A stretch of 64,000 bases of DNA from Prosthecobacter vanneervenii (GTDB taxonomy: Bacteria > Verrucomicrobiota > Verrucomicrobiia > Verrucomicrobiales > Verrucomicrobiaceae): NCBI RefSeq assembly GCF_014203095.1, contig NZ_JACHIG010000010.1, forward strand, positions 1-64,000, written 5' to 3'. Position 1 is the stretch's first letter. Every line of letters starts with the position of its first letter. Positions 51,017 to 60,459 of this stretch are shown one piece after another. A program made the translations under genes and the position numbers. Under the pieces are notes generated by a model. That model made no database searches. It saw nothing but the letters and a program-made list of their open reading frames with translations, and had not been told where the DNA came from.

Positions 51017-53371
51017 TTACACAGCATGTTGCGGCTGTGTGGCGCGCAGTTTTTTGGCGGTCTGCACCATGTGGATGAGGGAGGTCTTCACTTCGGGCCA
51101 GCCGCGTGTCTTGAGGCCGCAATCGGGGTTGACCCAGAGATTGCGGCGCGGGATGACGGCCTCGGCTTTGCGCATGAGGTTTTCCATTTCGCTGACAGAG
51201 GGCACACGCGGGGAGTGGATGTCATAGACGCCGGGGCCGATCTCGTTGGGGTAGCGGAAGTCCACGAAGGCGCCGAGCAGCTCCATGTTTGACCGGGAGG
51301 TTTCGATGGTGATGACATCGGCGTCCATGTCTGCGATGGCGGCGATGATGTCATTGAACTCGGAGTAGCACATGTGCGTGTGGATCTGGGTATCGTCCCG
51401 CACACCGCTGGCACTGAGGCGGAAAGCGGTGACGGCCCAGTCGAGGTATTGGGCCCAGTCGGCACGGCGCAGAGGCAGGCCCTCACGGATGGCGGGCTCG
51501 TCGATCTGAATGGCGGCAATGCCTGCGGCCTCGAGGTCCACGACTTCGTCGCGGATGGCGAGGGCGATCTGGCGTGTGGTCTCAGAGCGGGGCTGGTCAT
51601 CGCGCACAAAGCTCCACTGCAGGATGGTGACGGGGCCGGTGAGCATGCCCTTCATGGGGCGTGGCGTGAGAGACTGCGCGAACTGGGCCCAGCGCACGGT
51701 CATGGGTGCGGGGCGGCTTACGTCTCCATAAATCACGGGCGGCTTGACGCAGCGGGTGCCGTAGCTCTGCACCCAGCCGTTGGCAGTGAAGAGGAAGCCG
51801 TCGAGCTGCTCGCCGAAGTACTCGACCATGTCATTGCGCTCGAACTCGCCGTGCACGGGCATGTCGAGACCGATCTCGTCCTGAAAGGCGACGCAGGCTC
51901 GGGTTTCGTTTTCCAGATAGACCTCGTATTCGGCGGTGGTGAGCTCGCCTTTCTTCCAGCGGGCGCGCATGGAACGCACCTCGGCGGTCTGAGGAAAGGA
52001 GCCGATGGTGGTGGTGGGAAACTCCGGCAGACCGAGCCGGGACTGCTGCAAAAGCTGACGCTGCGCGAAGGGTGAGCGGCGGCGGGCATCGCCATCCGTC
52101 ACCAGCGCGAGACGTGCGCGCACTTCCGGATTGTGCGTGCGGCGACTGGTGGCGCGGCTGTGGATGGCGTCCTGATTTTCCTCCAGCACACCGCTGCGCG
52201 CGGTACCACGAAGCAGCGCGCTGAGGGTGACGACCTCCTTGAGCTTTTCATCGGCGAAGGCCAGCCAGTTTTCGATCTGTGCATCCAGTGCGGGCTCGGA
52301 AGCCAGGGTGACGGGCACATGCAGCAGAGAGCATGAGGGAGCGACCCAGAGGCGACGTGCGTCCAGCTTTGCCCTGGCTGCGGTGAGCAGCGTGAGGGAT
52401 TTGGCGAAGTCGTTTTTCCAGATATTGCGGCCATCCACCACGCCGAGGGAGAGGATCTTGTCTTGCGGCAGATGATCGAGCACTGCGTCCAGCTCCTCTG
52501 GAGCACGCACGAAGTCGCAGTGGAAGGCCTGTGCAGGCAGCGAGAGGAAGAGCGGCAGATTTTCCCGCAGGGGGCCGAAGTAGCTGGCTACGATGATTTT
52601 TAAACCGGGCGCGGCAGCAGCGAGCCTGCGCCAGGCATCCACCACGGCATCGCGCTGATGTGGGGAGAGATCGAGCGCGAAGACGGGTTCGTCGATCTGC
52701 ACCCATTCCGCGCCTTGTGCGGCGAGGCGGCGCAGGATCTGCTCATAGACGGACACCAGCCCATCGAGCAGGGACCAGCGATCAAAGTCCGGATGCTGCG
52801 AATCCTGCACTTTGCCGAGCGAGAGGTAGGTCACGGGGCCGGGGAGCACGGGCTTGGCGCGCAGGCCGAGGGCTTTGGCTTCTTCAAACTCATGGAAGAC
52901 TTTGCTGCCCAAGAGACGGAACTGTGTGTCTGCGCGGAACTCGGGAACGATGTAGTGGTAATTGGTGTCGAACCACTTGGTCATCTCGCAGGCAAAGGCC
53001 GCCCCGTGCCCGCCAGTGCAGCCTTGGGTGCAGCTTTCATGCCCTTCACCACGGGAGCCGCGAGCCATGAGGAAGAGGGTATCGAGATCGATGCTGTCGC
53101 CGGACCAGCCAAAGCGCGGCGGGACGTTGCCGATGAGGCAGGAGAAATCGAGCATCTGATCGTAGAAGGAGAAGTCGTTGCAGGGGATGAGGTCGATGCC
53201 TGCGGCGCTCTGCTTGGCCCAGTGGTCCCGGCGCAGCCTGCGGCCGGTGGCTTCCAACTCCTGCGGGGAGATTTTGCCATGCCAGAAGGCTTCGGTGGCT
53301 TTTTTGAGTTCGCGCTGCTCGCCGATGCGGGGGTAACCGAGATTGTGGGTGTGGATGATGTTGTCGCTCAT
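51017..53371 (-). CDS. metE: Cobalamin-independent methionine synthase
   Basis: The start at 53371 (MSDNIIHTHNLGYPRIGEQR) gives 784 residues; further upstream the frame runs into the control region. The N-terminal barrel has KKATEAFWHGKISPQELEAT and PGPVTYLSLGK. The catalytic barrel contains TTTIGSFPQTAEVR, DMPVHGEFERNDMVEYFGE, AIQIDEPAIREGLP and the zinc ligands in IHTHMCYSEF and NPDCGLKTRGW. It transfers the methyl group of methyl-THF-glutamates to homocysteine. It is divergent from a MetR-like regulator, the classical arrangement. Confidence 0.95.
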   Translation of the reverse strand: MSDNIIHTHNLGYPRIGEQRELKKATEAFWHGKISPQELEATGRRLRRDHWAKQSAAGIDLIPCNDFSFYDQMLDFSCLIGNVPPRFGWSGDSIDLDTLFLMARGSRGEGHESCTQGCTGGHGAAFACEMTKWFDTNYHYIVPEFRADTQFRLLGSKVFHEFEEAKALGLRAKPVLPGPVTYLSLGKVQDSQHPDFDRWSLLDGLVSVYEQILRRLAAQGAEWVQIDEPVFALDLSPHQRDAVVDAWRRLAAAAPGLKIIVASYFGPLRENLPLFLSLPAQAFHCDFVRAPEELDAVLDHLPQDKILSLGVVDGRNIWKNDFAKSLTLLTAARAKLDARRLWVAPSCSLLHVPVTLASEPALDAQIENWLAFADEKLKEVVTLSALLRGTARSGVLEENQDAIHSRATSRRTHNPEVRARLALVTDGDARRRSPFAQRQLLQQSRLGLPEFPTTTIGSFPQTAEVRSMRARWKKGELTTAEYEVYLENETRACVAFQDEIGLDMPVHGEFERNDMVEYFGEQLDGFLFTANGWVQSYGTRCVKPPVIYGDVSRPAPMTVRWAQFAQSLTPRPMKGMLTGPVTILQWSFVRDDQPRSETTRQIALAIRDEVVDLEAAGIAAIQIDEPAIREGLPLRRADWAQYLDWAVTAFRLSASGVRDDTQIHTHMCYSEFNDIIAAIADMDADVITIETSRSNMELLGAFVDFRYPNEIGPGVYDIHSPRVPSVSEMENLMRKAEAVIPRRNLWVNPDCGLKTRGWPEVKTSLIHMVQTAKKLRATQPQHAV

Positions 53372-53456
53372 AGCGACGGGATAACTATCGCCGGAATCAG
53401 CATTCACAATCCAGAGAGTTTTGTGGATGATCATCGAAATGGTTTATGATGGGGTC
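53372..53456. promoter_or_regulatory. metE-metR divergent control region
   Basis: The 85-bp gap contains repeated ATGAT words (GATGATCATCG, TTTATGATGGGG, TCATGATC) close to the metR start and a loose TGAA-N6-TTCC (53391-53404 on the minus strand), reminiscent of the MetR box TGAA-N5-TTCA but with a longer spacer. MetR binding here is expected by analogy; the exact site is uncertain. Confidence 0.45.
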
Positions 53457-54383
53457 ATGATCGAAATCCGCCATCTGCACGCCCTCATCGCCCTGGCTGA
53501 AACGGGCAATCTTTCCAAAGCGGGCCGCCGCCTGCACCTTTCCCAGCCTGCGCTTTCGCATCAGGTGAAGAGCATCGAGACGCATCTCGGGGTGCCGTTG
53601 TTTGAGCGGAAGAGCAGCCCGCTGCGGCTGAGCCCTGCGGGGGAGAGGCTGCTGGGCACGGCGCATGAGATCGTGAAGCAGATGCGGCAGTGCGAGCGCG
53701 ATGTGGCGCGCATCGCGGAGGGGAAGGCCGGGCAGTTGCGCATCGCGGTGGAGTGCCACTCGTGCTTTGACTGGCTGATGCCGGCGATGGATGAGTTTCG
53801 AGTGGCGTGGCCGGAGGTGGAGATGGATCTGGTGTCCGGCTTTCAGCCCGACCCCACCGGGCTGCTGATCGAGAACCAGGCGGATCTGGTGATCGTGTCC
53901 AAAGCGCCGCCGCGTGAGGACATCGTATATCATCCGCTGTTTCGCTACGAGGTGCTGGCTCTGCTGGCACATCAGCACCCGCTCACACGGAAGAGCCACC
54001 TGACTGCGCAGGACTTTGCCAAGGAGACGCTCATCACGTATCCGATCCCGGACGACCGGATCGACCTGGTGCGGGAGGTGCTGGCGCCGCTGGGGGTGAA
54101 CCCGGTGCGGCGGACGGCGATGCTGACGGTGGCGATCCTGCAGCTGGTGGCGAGCCAGCGCGGAGTCGCGGCCATGCCGGGCTGGGCGGTGCAGCCCTAC
54201 CTGGAGCGGAACTATGTGGCGCACCGGCCTGTGCGGAAGAGCGGGCTGTATTCGCAGCTGAATGCCGCGACGACACGCAGGCTGGCCGGGACGGCGTACA
54301 TGCGGGAATTTATCGCCACGATGAAGAGGGTGAGCTTTGACAGCCTGAAGGGAATCACGGCGGTGGCTGAGGAAGGGAGGTGA
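53457..54383 (+). CDS. metR: LysR-family regulator, MetR-like
   Basis: The start at 53457 (MIEIRHLHALIALAETGNLS) gives 308 residues. The HTH is KAGRRLHLSQPALSHQVKSIE, followed by LGVPLFERKSSPLRLSPAGERLL. The effector domain has GQLRIAVECHSCFDWLMPAM, typical of MetR where homocysteine is co-inducer. Its divergent position to metE supports the role. Start codons are 85 bp apart. Confidence 0.88.
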   Translation: MIEIRHLHALIALAETGNLSKAGRRLHLSQPALSHQVKSIETHLGVPLFERKSSPLRLSPAGERLLGTAHEIVKQMRQCERDVARIAEGKAGQLRIAVECHSCFDWLMPAMDEFRVAWPEVEMDLVSGFQPDPTGLLIENQADLVIVSKAPPREDIVYHPLFRYEVLALLAHQHPLTRKSHLTAQDFAKETLITYPIPDDRIDLVREVLAPLGVNPVRRTAMLTVAILQLVASQRGVAAMPGWAVQPYLERNYVAHRPVRKSGLYSQLNAATTRRLAGTAYMREFIATMKRVSFDSLKGITAVAEEGR

Positions 54384-54695
54384 TGGGTGCGGAGTCATTG
54401 GGTGTCCATCCGGAGGCGTGGCATGGTTCTCGAGGCAGCCAATCGCATGATGGTGCCCGTAGATACGAGCGGAGCTGCGTGCGGCGGAACATGTTGCAGA
54501 CGCTGCTGGTGCCCGGCGCGGTTTTGAGGTGCGCTGGATTTGCTTCACCGGATTGGCTGCATGTACCCAGGGGAGCACTCGCTAAAGCTCGACACCCCTG
54601 GGCTCAATTACGCAGCCCCTTTGGGGCTGACGCCTAGCGATGCGGCCTCGTCCGTCTGGTGGATTTGGCAGGCTTAGCGCGAGAGTCGCGGGCTC
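54384..54695. repeat. Gene-free stretch with REP-like element copy A3
   Basis: From 54492, TTGCAGACGCTGCTGGTGCC, GCTGGATTTGCTTCACCGGA, CCCAGGGG...CCCCTGGGCTCAATTACG and GCAGCCCC-TTT-GGGGCTG follow in the A-family order. The loop contains AGCACTCGCTAAAGCTCGACA, also present in copy A1. I see no gene. Confidence 0.65.
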
Positions 54696-55661
54696 TTACT
54701 CGGCTGCCTTTTTGCGTGTGAATTTCTGCACGCGTGCGCCGGTGGCTTCGGCGACATAGATGGAGCCGTCTGGACCGACGGCGATGTCGTGACCGAGCTG
54801 GAACTGACCGGGGGCTTTGCCGTAGCTGCCGAAGGTGTCGAGGATCTGGCCTGTGGGATCGACTTCCACTGCCTTGCCGCGCTGTTCGCGTTTCAATGAC
54901 GGAGAGCCGCCGTCGATGATGAAGAGGTGACCGGCAGGGCTGGTGGCGATGCCGTAGGGCTTGCCGATCTGCGGGCCTTTCCATTCGTGCAGGAAGGCGC
55001 CTTTGGGGTCGAAGACCTGAAGGCGCTCGTTTTCGCGGTCGCAGACGATGACACGGCCTTGATGGTCCAGGGTGACTCCGTGCGGCAGATGGAACTGGCC
55101 CGGCCCTTTTCCTTTGGTGCCCCACTGAAACTCGAAGCGGCCTGTGGCAGTGAACTTCAGAACGCGTGTGTTTTGGTAGCCATCGCTGACATAGAAGGAA
55201 CCGTCTGGCAGCACGGCTACATCGGTGGGAAGATTGAAGTGAGTCGTGTCATCGCCGGGGACGCCTGCCTCTCCCCGTGTGAGCAGCACCTCGCCTGAGG
55301 GCGAGCATTTGAAGACCTGATGCAGGCCGACATCGGTGAGCCAGAGATTGCCGGTGTGATCCACCGTGAGCCCATGCGGCATGATGAAGCGGCTAGCGCC
55401 CCAGGTGCTGAGGAGGCGGCCTGTGGCACCGTCGAGGACGCTGACGGTGGGCGCTGCGATGGGTTCTTTGGGAAAGGGCTTGGTCCAGACGCGGCCGCTG
55501 CGATGGAAAACGAACACGCGGTTTTGGGCATCGACACCCACACCGGCGCAAAGGCCGAGGGTGTGGCCCTCTGGCAACTGCGGCCAGTCGGGGACGACAG
55601 TGTGCTGTGGCTGCGCGAGGGTTGCGGTGGCGATGAGGCTGAACAGGAGAACGAAGCGCAT
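54696..55661 (-). CDS. Secreted NHL-repeat beta-propeller protein
   Basis: The 321-residue protein has a signal peptide (MRFVLLFSLIATATLA) and six NHL-type repeats: GLCAGVGVDAQNRVFVFHRSG, MPHGLTVDHTGNLWLTDVG, LPTDVAVLPDGSFYVSDGY, LPHGVTLDHQGRVIVCDREN, KPYGIATSPAGHLFIIDGG and LGHDIAVGPDGSIYVAEATG. It resembles peptidyl-amidoglycolate-lyase-like propellers common in this phylum, but no catalytic role is shown. It is the last gene of the sulfatase operon, 16 bp after the preceding gene. Confidence 0.85.
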   Translation of the reverse strand: MRFVLLFSLIATATLAQPQHTVVPDWPQLPEGHTLGLCAGVGVDAQNRVFVFHRSGRVWTKPFPKEPIAAPTVSVLDGATGRLLSTWGASRFIMPHGLTVDHTGNLWLTDVGLHQVFKCSPSGEVLLTRGEAGVPGDDTTHFNLPTDVAVLPDGSFYVSDGYQNTRVLKFTATGRFEFQWGTKGKGPGQFHLPHGVTLDHQGRVIVCDRENERLQVFDPKGAFLHEWKGPQIGKPYGIATSPAGHLFIIDGGSPSLKREQRGKAVEVDPTGQILDTFGSYGKAPGQFQLGHDIAVGPDGSIYVAEATGARVQKFTRKKAAE

Positions 55662-55677
55662 GGAGGGGGCGCGGGGC

Positions 55678-56403
55678 TCACTTTAACTTTGAAACCTGCA
55701 CATCATCGACGTCGGCGGATTTGTTCACGGCGAGGGTGATCATGCGCTTGGTGGGATGGGCGATGCCGGGGCTGGTGAAGGAGACGGCTTCCAGGTCGTC
55801 GATGCGGACGGTCATCTGGTCGGCGACGATCTTGATGTTCAGGGTGTGCCACTCGCCGGGCTTAAGGTCGAGCTTGAAGGATTTGGTTTTGGATTTGAGG
55901 AGCGCGGCGAGTTCGGGGGACTTGTCTCCCTTCTCGCGGCGGGCGCGGATTTCGTTGTCCATGCCGCCGGTCTTGGAGTCGGTGATGGTGACGGCTTTGT
56001 TGGTGACGCGGGCGATGCAGAGGTGTCCGGCGTGCACGGTTTTGAGCTCGCGATCGACGAAATCGACGCCGAGGTCGTCGCCTTCGCCGAGGCGGAACTT
56101 TAGCATGACGATGCCGTCTTGAAACTCGGCCGCATGGAAGATGGCGACGCCGTGGTCGGCCTCGGCGTGCTTGGTGACGTGCATGTGGCCGTCGATGAGA
56201 TCGACCTGCTGATGGCCTTTGGCGCGCCAGGCGCTGTTGCTGGTCCAGCCGTTGCCGATGTCTTCCTTGCCGGGGGTGGCTTCGTCACGAGAGAAGTCGT
56301 CGGAGAAGAGCGGGGTGATGAAGTCGGCGCGGAGGGAGAGGGAGAGGGAGAGGGAGAGGGAGAGGGGGAGGGAGAGAAGGAGGAAGAGGAGGAAGTGTTT
56401 CAT
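55678..56403 (-). CDS. Secreted concanavalin-like protein with a repeat-encoded signal peptide
   Basis: The start at 56403 ([20 protein letters not shown]) gives 241 residues. The signal core is a run of Leu-Ser dipeptides encoded by a hexanucleotide repeat. The mature part ([63 protein letters not shown]) looks like a jelly-roll of the DUF1080 (3-keto-disaccharide hydrolase) or LamG type. It lies 4 bp after a sulfatase stop codon, so co-transcription is nearly certain. Confidence 0.8.
   Translation of the reverse strand: MKHFLLFLLLSLPLSLSLSLSLSLRADFITPLFSDDFSRDEATPGKEDIGNGWTSNSAWRAKGHQQVDLIDGHMHVTKHAEADHGVAIFHAAEFQDGIVMLKFRLGEGDDLGVDFVDRELKTVHAGHLCIARVTNKAVTITDSKTGGMDNEIRARREKGDKSPELAALLKSKTKSFKLDLKPGEWHTLNIKIVADQMTVRIDDLEAVSFTSPGIAHPTKRMITLAVNKSADVDDVQVSKLK
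56331..56376. repeat. GGGAGA hexanucleotide repeat inside a signal peptide
   Basis: On the plus strand the sequence is a run of GGGAGA units; read on the minus strand it encodes alternating Leu and Ser in the hydrophobic core of the signal peptide. Changes in unit number would keep the frame but alter core length. Confidence 0.85.
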
Positions 56404-56407
56404 GACA

Positions 56408-58042
56408 TTATTTCTTGGGCGGATTGGGCACGGTGCCGGCGGTGTATTCGGTTTGATCGATGGTGCCGCTGGCGTCCACGTCGCGGGCTTTGAACCAGGC
56501 GGCGGCATCGGCGGGGTCGCGTTTGGCGCTGAACTCTTCTTTGGTGAGCTTGCCGTCGTGGTCGGTGTCGAGGCGTTTGAACTGCTCGGCGCGGTTGGGG
56601 TTGTTTTTGGACTGGGCTTTGCCCTTGGCTTTGGCGTCTCCGGCGATGGGAAGGGGCAGGTAGTCGTAGTCGAGGATCATTTTCTTTTGCAGTGCGGTCT
56701 TGAGCTCGAGGGTGGCTGCCTCCAGGCCTTTCTGGCCGTAGAGATTGTGCAGCTCGGCGGGGTCTTCCTGGAGGTCGTAGAGCTCATAGACGGGGCGCGG
56801 GCTGGTGAACCAGAGGGTCTCGAACTCGGTGGCCAGGGTTTTGTCCTCGTGCGCCTTGGTGATGTCTTTCCAGCTGGGATCGCCGCCGCTGTCCACGGGG
56901 GTGTAGCGGAGGTTGGGGGTGACGTTGTAGATGAGCTTGTAGCGGGAGCTGCGCACGCAGCGGCTGTAGTCCACGCCACTGGCGGTGGTGCCTTCATTGA
57001 AGGTGGCGCTGCCGTGGGGGCCGCGCTCGGCGAAGATGTGCTGGCGCTCTTTTTCAAACTTGGCGCCTTTGAGCAGCGGGAGGAAGCTGATGCCGCTCAT
57101 GCGCTCTGGCACAGGGAGACCGGCGGCTTCGAGGCAGGTGGGGGCGATGTCTTCTCCGGAGATGAGCGCGCTGGAGTCGCCGCCGGGCTTGATGACGCCG
57201 GGCCACCAGGCGAGGAGGGGGACATTCAGGCCGGGATCGTGCAAGGAGCCTTTGCCACTGGGGAAGGCCATGCCGTTGTCTCCCATGAAAATGATGAGGG
57301 TGTTTTCCAAACCGGCGCGTTGTTTGACGAGGTCGAGCACGCGCTGGAAGTCGCCGTCGCAATGCTCTATCTCGCCTTCATAGGCGGAGAGATCATTGCG
57401 CACGCCGGGGAGATCGGGAAGGAAGCCGGGGACTTTGAGCTTGGCGGGATCGGGAGGATTTTTGCCGGTATTCCAGGCGTGGTGGGGATCGCTGAAGCCG
57501 ACCCAGAGGAAATAGGGCTTATCTTTCGGCTTCTGATCAAAGAACTCGTTAATCTTGGTGGGCAGGCTCTCCTGGCCGCTGGCGTCCACGTAGTCGAAGC
57601 GGTCTTTGAAGGTGACGAGGTGGTGCTCCTCAAAGACCTGTGACGAGGCCTCGGGGCTGCGACCTGAGCCATCGAGGTGATAGGTGCGACCGCAGCAGCC
57701 GACGAAGTAGCCCGCGTCTTTTTTGAGGATCTCGGGAAAGGTGATCTCATCTCGCGGAAGAGGCGAGGAGAAACGCGTCATGCGGCAGGCGACTGCGGAG
57801 CGGCCGGTCATGATGGTGGCGCGCGAGGGGACGCACTGCGGTGCGCCGGTGAACATGCGGCGGCACATGATGCCCTCTGCGGCAAAGCGGTCGAGGTTTG
57901 GCGTCTTCATCTCCTCGCGCCCATAGCAGTGGATGAAGGGGTAGCTGTGGTCGTCTGAGAGGACGAAGAGGATATTTGGCGGAGCCGCGAATGACGACTG
58001 CAGGATGCAGAAGAATGATAGAAGGAGGATGGCGGGGCGCAT
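56408..58042 (-). CDS. Secreted sulfatase with a C-terminal EF-hand pair
   Basis: The start at 58042 gives [20 protein letters not shown], a signal peptide. The 544-residue protein has [19 protein letters not shown] (metal aspartates), [11 protein letters not shown] (cysteine converted to formylglycine), FSDPHHAWN and [20 protein letters not shown]. The end (about residues 495-535) has two EF-hand loops, [12 protein letters not shown] and [13 protein letters not shown]. It hydrolyses sulfate esters, probably on polysaccharides. Its start codon lies 5 bp from the inverted repeat of the GxxExxY cassette, so its leader and ribosome binding site may come from the insertion. Confidence 0.92.
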   Translation of the reverse strand: MRPAILLLSFFCILQSSFAAPPNILFVLSDDHSYPFIHCYGREEMKTPNLDRFAAEGIMCRRMFTGAPQCVPSRATIMTGRSAVACRMTRFSSPLPRDEITFPEILKKDAGYFVGCCGRTYHLDGSGRSPEASSQVFEEHHLVTFKDRFDYVDASGQESLPTKINEFFDQKPKDKPYFLWVGFSDPHHAWNTGKNPPDPAKLKVPGFLPDLPGVRNDLSAYEGEIEHCDGDFQRVLDLVKQRAGLENTLIIFMGDNGMAFPSGKGSLHDPGLNVPLLAWWPGVIKPGGDSSALISGEDIAPTCLEAAGLPVPERMSGISFLPLLKGAKFEKERQHIFAERGPHGSATFNEGTTASGVDYSRCVRSSRYKLIYNVTPNLRYTPVDSGGDPSWKDITKAHEDKTLATEFETLWFTSPRPVYELYDLQEDPAELHNLYGQKGLEAATLELKTALQKKMILDYDYLPLPIAGDAKAKGKAQSKNNPNRAEQFKRLDTDHDGKLTKEEFSAKRDPADAAAWFKARDVDASGTIDQTEYTAGTVPNPPKK

Positions 58043-58046
58043 GATA

Positions 58047-58549
58047 TTTTGAGGTTGGCCTACGGAAGGCACGGAATACACGGAAACCGGAGGGGCTGAG
58101 GTGAATTATTGATTGAGGAAGCGTTCGATTTGAACCTTGGGGTGGTGGCCGAAGTTGATGAACAGACCTAGTTTCATGTCCGTGGCCTTGAGGTAATTAA
58201 TGACCTGCGCCCGGTGCTCGTCAGTGAGATGAGGGACTGCTTTCAATTCGATGATGATCTTGTCAAAGCAGACGAGGTCCGGGATGAAAGTATGATGGAG
58301 CCTGCGGCCTTTGTATAGAAGCGGAAACTGCTGCTGCGCATCGAATGGAATGCCCTGCAACTCGAGCTCAGCCTCCAAGCACTCTTGATAAATAGGCTCT
58401 GTAAAACCACCGCCTTTTTCCTTGTAGACTTCAAAACAAGCACCTCGAATCCGAAAGCTCTCATCAGGAAAAATCAAATTGCTGCTCATGGGTCGCGATA
58501 AAAATCCTATTTCCGTGTGTTCCGTGCCTTCCGTAGGCCACCCTCAAAA
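58047..58549. mobile_element. GxxExxY cassette bounded by 40-bp inverted repeats
   Basis: The 40 bases at 58047-58086 and 58510-58549 are inverted copies with 38 identities. Each contains three 9-bp-spaced TTCCGT words (TTCCGTGTATTCCGTGCC, then TTCCGTAGG). They enclose 423 bp occupied by one gene on the minus strand. The unit lies between two sulfatase genes of one operon, 8 bp after one stop and 5 bp before the other start. No target duplication is obvious. Confidence 0.75.
58106..58489 (-). CDS. GxxExxY-family protein (PD-(D/E)XK-like fold)
   Basis: The 127-residue protein has the family's landmarks: IRGACFEVYKEKGGGFTEPI then YQECLEAELELQGIPF (G-F-T-E-x-x-Y), LLYKGRRLHHTFIPDLVCFD, IIIELKAVPHLTDEHRAQV and INYLKATDMKLGLFINFG. 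The D...E-x-K arrangement suggests a nuclease-like active site. Function is unknown. It is the only gene inside a pair of 40-bp inverted repeats, which suggests it travels as a small mobile unit. Confidence 0.88.
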   Translation of the reverse strand: MSSNLIFPDESFRIRGACFEVYKEKGGGFTEPIYQECLEAELELQGIPFDAQQQFPLLYKGRRLHHTFIPDLVCFDKIIIELKAVPHLTDEHRAQVINYLKATDMKLGLFINFGHHPKVQIERFLNQ

Positions 58550-58557
58550 CCAAAGTC

Positions 58558-60114
58558 TCATGGGAGCACGGGCCGGGGTTCGATATCGCTTTGATTGATC
58601 CATCCGGCTTTCATGGGCTTGCCGCTCATGAACTTCTCATAGAAGCCGACATTGGCCTTCATGGCGTGCTCGTATTTGTCGAAGACATCTCCCTGGCCGG
58701 ACATGCGGGGATCCCCCTGCTGGGAGAGCTCGGCGTGGAGCTGGGTTTTCAAGGCGGTGGCGCGGGGATCGGCAGGGAGGTTATGGACGAAATCGGGATC
58801 GGCTTTGAGATCGTAGAACTCGGTGCCGGGACGGAGGCCTAAGCAGAGCTGCCAGAAAGGGTCGGCGGGGTTTTTGCGGTGCGCATCAATAATGAAGGTC
58901 TTGGTAGCGCCGGCGTCGCAGTCCATGTAGCCGGTCTCGGGATTGCCGCCGGGCCAGCGGGTGGGCTCGAAGTTTTCAATGAAGACGCTGTCCTTGGTGA
59001 CGATGGCGCGGATGGGATAGCCCCAGTCGTGCGGGCGGCCGACGTCGGTGCGCTCCTTGCCGAGCAGGACGTGATCGCGCACATGGGCGGGCTTGGCGGC
59101 GAAGAGATCGGTGAGGCTGCGGCCGGGAGACTCGGCCATGCCAGTGTCTGACCACTTCATGCCCGCGACCTCGATGAGCGTGGGGGCGAGATCGACGAAG
59201 CTGACGAAATCGCTGAGCGTACGGCCGGGCTGGAGGATGCCTTTTTTCCACATCATGGCGAGGGGCACGTGATTGGCCTGCACGTTGGCGTTTCCCTTGC
59301 TGCGCGGGAAGGGCATGCCGTGGTCTGCGGTGACGATGATGAGGGTGTTGTCCAGCAGGCCACGCTTTTCGAGGTCGGCGATCATGCGGCCGAGATGGCG
59401 GTCGAAGTGCTCGACCTCGAAGGCGTAGTCGAGCATGTCATTGCGGATGACGTCGTTGTCCGGCCAGTAGGCGGGGACGTGGTCGATGTCCGTGAGCTTT
59501 TTGCCCCCCTTGGCGACGCCGCTGCCGAACTCGTAGCCACGATGCGGCTCGACGCTGCCATACCAGAAGCACCAGGGTTTGCCAGCAGGGGCGGCATCGA
59601 GGAAGTCGCTGAAATTGGCGGCGTAGTCGCAGTTCAGAATTTCGGGGGTGGGAGCTTCGGCGCGGCGTTTGTTATAGGGCTTGCCGGTCATCTGGCGGGG
59701 CTTGCCATTGGCGTCATTGGCCACGCCGGGGCCCCAGCCTTTGGTGGTGTAGCCGACGTTCCAACCTTTCTCCGCGAGGGCCTCGCCCCAGCCTTTGAAC
59801 TCGGGCGGGAAGTAGCAGATGTGATTGGCGGCTTCTTTGAGCTGCCAGGAGTTGCGACCGGTGAGGATGCAGGCGCGTGAGGGGGCGCACTTGGCATTGG
59901 GTGTGTAGGCCTGGCGGAACAGAAGGCCTTCTTTTGCGACGCGGTCGAAGTTGGGGGTCTTGACCCAGGGTGTGCCGTAGGCGCTGGCATGCGGGCCCCA
60001 GTCGTCGGCGATGGCGAAGAGGATGTTGGGCGGTGGCTCGGTGGCGAATGATGACGGACGAATGCCGAGTGCTGAGAGAACAAGGAGGCAGAGAAGGAAT
60101 GCAGGCTGACGCAT
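58558..60114 (-). CDS. Secreted sulfatase
   Basis: The 518-residue protein starts with a signal peptide ([20 protein letters not shown]) and has [32 protein letters not shown] (formylglycine motif), [17 protein letters not shown] and [21 protein letters not shown]-terminal [20 protein letters not shown] and [16 protein letters not shown] fit family arylsulfatases of this phylum. It begins a leftward operon that continues, past the GxxExxY cassette, with a second sulfatase, a jelly-roll protein and an NHL propeller. Confidence 0.92.
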   Translation of the reverse strand: MRQPAFLLCLLVLSALGIRPSSFATEPPPNILFAIADDWGPHASAYGTPWVKTPNFDRVAKEGLLFRQAYTPNAKCAPSRACILTGRNSWQLKEAANHICYFPPEFKGWGEALAEKGWNVGYTTKGWGPGVANDANGKPRQMTGKPYNKRRAEAPTPEILNCDYAANFSDFLDAAPAGKPWCFWYGSVEPHRGYEFGSGVAKGGKKLTDIDHVPAYWPDNDVIRNDMLDYAFEVEHFDRHLGRMIADLEKRGLLDNTLIIVTADHGMPFPRSKGNANVQANHVPLAMMWKKGILQPGRTLSDFVSFVDLAPTLIEVAGMKWSDTGMAESPGRSLTDLFAAKPAHVRDHVLLGKERTDVGRPHDWGYPIRAIVTKDSVFIENFEPTRWPGGNPETGYMDCDAGATKTFIIDAHRKNPADPFWQLCLGLRPGTEFYDLKADPDFVHNLPADPRATALKTQLHAELSQQGDPRMSGQGDVFDKYEHAMKANVGFYEKFMSGKPMKAGWINQSDIEPRPVLP

Positions 60115-60228
60115 GGCGAGGGAACGGAGCGGCGGGCGTGTTCCTTCGGCAAAGACGCGGGAAGATGATCTGCGGCGAAGCTTTCATTCCTGCTTGCCTG
60201 CGCGGGGCAGACGCCGGATGGATGGCAC

Positions 60229-60459
60229 ATGGGACTGGGAACGAAAAACCGGCTGCAGCAGACCGCGGCCGCCTGCACTGACTACCTGCGCGAAGAGCAC
60301 CGCGACAAGCTGGGGCTGGTGATGGAATTCATCGCCGAAGTGGAAGGAGCGGGCGGGGACATCGCGCAGTGGAACCAGTTTACGGATGTGCGCCGCAGTC
60401 GAACGGAGATGCTGGAGCGCGTGGAGACGGCGTTTCAGAAGTGGCTGGCGGGTGGGTGA
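60229..60459 (+). CDS. Small protein of unknown function
   Basis: The 76-residue frame (MGLGTKNRLQQTAAACTDYL..., then LGLVMEFIAEVEGAGGD) is helical and charged, with amphipathic periodicity and no repeat origin. A purine-rich GGATGGATGG precedes the start. It is divergent from the sulfatase operon. No family is recognised and it might not be expressed. Confidence 0.5.
   Translation: MGLGTKNRLQQTAAACTDYLREEHRDKLGLVMEFIAEVEGAGGDIAQWNQFTDVRRSRTEMLERVETAFQKWLAGG

Noticed and set aside
53372-53456. SAM or cobalamin riboswitch ahead of metE
   Set aside because: The gap to metR is only 85 bp, too short for these riboswitch classes, and MetR control explains the arrangement.
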